A DNA stretch of 5,872 nt from Caryophanales bacterium UBA2298 (GTDB lineage Bacteria > Bacillota_I > Bacilli_A > Izemoplasmatales > Hujiaoplasmataceae). The translations under genes and the position numbers were made by a program. Within the stretch, counting starts at the first letter, position 1, and each line of letters begins with the position of its first letter. The notes beneath the pieces are model-generated. The model was not told the origin of the DNA. It was given only the letters and a program-made list of their open reading frames with translations, and did no database searches. Where the stretch lies: contig DDWA01000056.1 in the NCBI GenBank assembly GCA_002345425.1, positions 1 through 5,872 on the forward strand, read 5' to 3'. Shown here in pieces: positions 4,843 through 5,872 of the stretch.

Positions 4843-5832
4843 ATGGATGACAAAACAAGAGAAAAGAATTTAGAATTAGCAATAAAGACAATTGAAAAAG
4901 AATATGGTAAAGGCTCAATTATGATTTTAGGTGAGAATAGAGCAATGGATATTGAGACGATTTCTACTGGTTCACTTTCCTTAGATCAAGCTTTAGGTGT
5001 TTTTGGCTATCCTAAAGGAAGAATTGTGGAGATTTATGGTCCTGAGTCTAGTGGGAAAACGACATTTGCTTTACATGCAATCGCTGAAGCGCAAAAAGCT
5101 GGGGGATATGCAGCTTTTATCGACGCTGAACATGCGCTTGATGCCGTTTATGCAAAGAACTTAGGTGTTGATATCGATCAATTGATTCTTTCTCAACCAG
5201 ATACTGGCGAACAAGCTTTAGAAATAGCTGAAGCTTTGATTAGATCGGGAGCGATTGATGTTTTGGTTATCGATAGCGTTGCGGCTTTAGTACCAGAAGC
5301 GGAAATTAGAGGCGAGATGGGTGATTCTCATGTCGGGTTACAAGCGAGATTAATGTCGCAAGCAATGCGTAAATTATCCGGTGCTTTATCTAAGAGCAAA
5401 TGTATCGCGATCTTTATCAATCAGATTAGAGAAAAAGTCGGGATTATGTTCGGTAATCCTGAAACTACTCCTGGCGGTAGAGCTTTGAAGTTTTATGCTT
5501 CAGTAAGATTAGAAATTCGACGTGGCGAACAGATTAAAGAAGGTACTAATATCGTTGGTAATAAAGCAAAGGTTAAAGTCGTTAAGAATAAAGTGGCAGC
5601 ACCTTTTAAGACTTGTGAATTGGATATTGTCTTTGGCAAGGGAATCTCTAAAACTGGAGAAATAGTTGATTTAGCGGCTGATATGGAAATATTGAAAAAG
5701 AGTGGAGCTTGGTATGCTTATAAAGATTCGAAAGTTGGCCAAGGTCGCGAAAATGTTAAAAAATATTTAGAAGAAAATCCTGAAATTTATCAAGAAATTT
5801 ATAACGCTGTTAAGGAAAATATGATGAAATAA
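4843..5832 (+). CDS. recA: Recombinase RecA
   Basis: RecA forms ATP-dependent filaments on single-stranded DNA, carries out homologous pairing and strand exchange, and in many bacteria stimulates LexA self-cleavage. The 329 residues align with E. coli numbering almost without gaps. Walker A is GPESSGKT (66-73) and Walker B is LVIDS (141-145). The catalytic Glu is E96 in DAEHALD, and Q194 (FINQIR) is the nucleotide sensor. Loop L1 is near 154-169 and loop L2 near 195-210, including GIMFGNPE. K248 and K250 of VVKNK sit at the subunit interface. The C-terminal domain is present through NPEIYQEIYNAVKENMMK, but the acidic tail common after it in E. coli and B. subtilis is missing. The downstream bases in other frames do not restore it, so this looks like a natural short end. 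It is the last gene of the cvfB-yebC-pgsA-recA run, with a terminator hairpin overlapping its stop codon. cinA, often between pgsA and recA, is absent. Confidence 0.98.
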   Translation: MDDKTREKNLELAIKTIEKEYGKGSIMILGENRAMDIETISTGSLSLDQALGVFGYPKGRIVEIYGPESSGKTTFALHAIAEAQKAGGYAAFIDAEHALDAVYAKNLGVDIDQLILSQPDTGEQALEIAEALIRSGAIDVLVIDSVAALVPEAEIRGEMGDSHVGLQARLMSQAMRKLSGALSKSKCIAIFINQIREKVGIMFGNPETTPGGRALKFYASVRLEIRRGEQIKEGTNIVGNKAKVKVVKNKVAAPFKTCELDIVFGKGISKTGEIVDLAADMEILKKSGAWYAYKDSKVGQGRENVKKYLEENPEIYQEIYNAVKENMMK

Positions 5833-5863
5833 GAGAGACTTTTTTAAGTTTTTCTTTTTTTTT
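5831..5863 (+). terminator. U-rich intrinsic terminator after recA
   Basis: Bases 5831-5841 can pair with 5846-5856 in an 11-bp stem that includes two G-U pairs, closed by a TTTT loop and followed by seven more T (5857-5863). The left arm overlaps the recA stop codon. The stem is poor in G+C, so efficiency may be modest, but geometry and T-tract are right for the end of the unit. Confidence 0.6.
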
Positions 5864-5872
5864 AATAATTAA

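Noticed and set aside
5833..5872. Possible frameshift that cut off a RecA acidic tail
   Set aside because: No frame after the stop encodes an Asp/Glu-rich tail; all run into T-rich terminator sequence.
1..5872. New defence, mobile or CRISPR-type system
   Set aside because: No repeat arrays, transposase, integrase, toxin-antitoxin or effector-like genes are present. Five of the six genes belong to common families and the hydrolase pair shows no defence hallmark.

Overview
This is a compact, AT-rich window (about one third G+C by eye) with six genes, all on the + strand and separated by very short gaps. It looks like a low-GC Firmicutes/Mollicutes-type chromosome, perhaps Acholeplasma/Izemoplasma-like, Erysipelotrichia-like or an uncultured Bacilli lineage. 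Support comes from strong AGGAGG-type ribosome binding sites, a CvfB/YitL-type S1 protein, a YebC of the 'MGRAHEVRKA' N-terminal type, and the Firmicutes-style linkage of pgsA to recA. The genetic code appears standard: tryptophan is TGG throughout, the cvfB-like gene ends in TGA, and no reading frame needs TGA read as Trp. The exact taxon cannot be fixed from the window alone.

Region 1 (1-2513) carries two hydrolases in one transcription unit. The first is a membrane-anchored M20 metallopeptidase of the carboxypeptidase S/PM20D1 type. The second, 24 bases downstream, is a cytoplasmic serine hydrolase of the class C beta-lactamase fold. Their substrates are unknown; small peptides or N-acyl amino acids are plausible for the first. 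The unit ends at a clear intrinsic terminator (2531-2563).

Region 2 (2543-5863) starts from a strong sigma-A-like promoter. Its -35 lies in the loop of that terminator and its 17-bp spacer contains the terminator's right arm and T-tract. It reads into a cvfB-like RNA-binding regulator, a yebC (YebC2/YeeI-type translation factor), pgsA (phosphatidylglycerophosphate synthase) and recA. The cvfB-yebC and yebC-pgsA junctions place the downstream Shine-Dalgarno inside the end of the upstream gene. A U-rich hairpin overlapping the recA stop codon looks like the terminator of this second unit.

Together these are mostly housekeeping genes: RNA-linked regulation, rescue of difficult translation, anionic phospholipid synthesis and recombination. 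I see no CRISPR array, insertion sequence, prophage gene, tRNA or rRNA, and no convincing new defence or mobile system. The points most worth a second look are the overlapping terminator/promoter, the RecA without the usual acidic tail and without a visible SOS box, the presence of yebC beside pgsA-recA with cinA absent, and the uncharacterised hydrolase pair.
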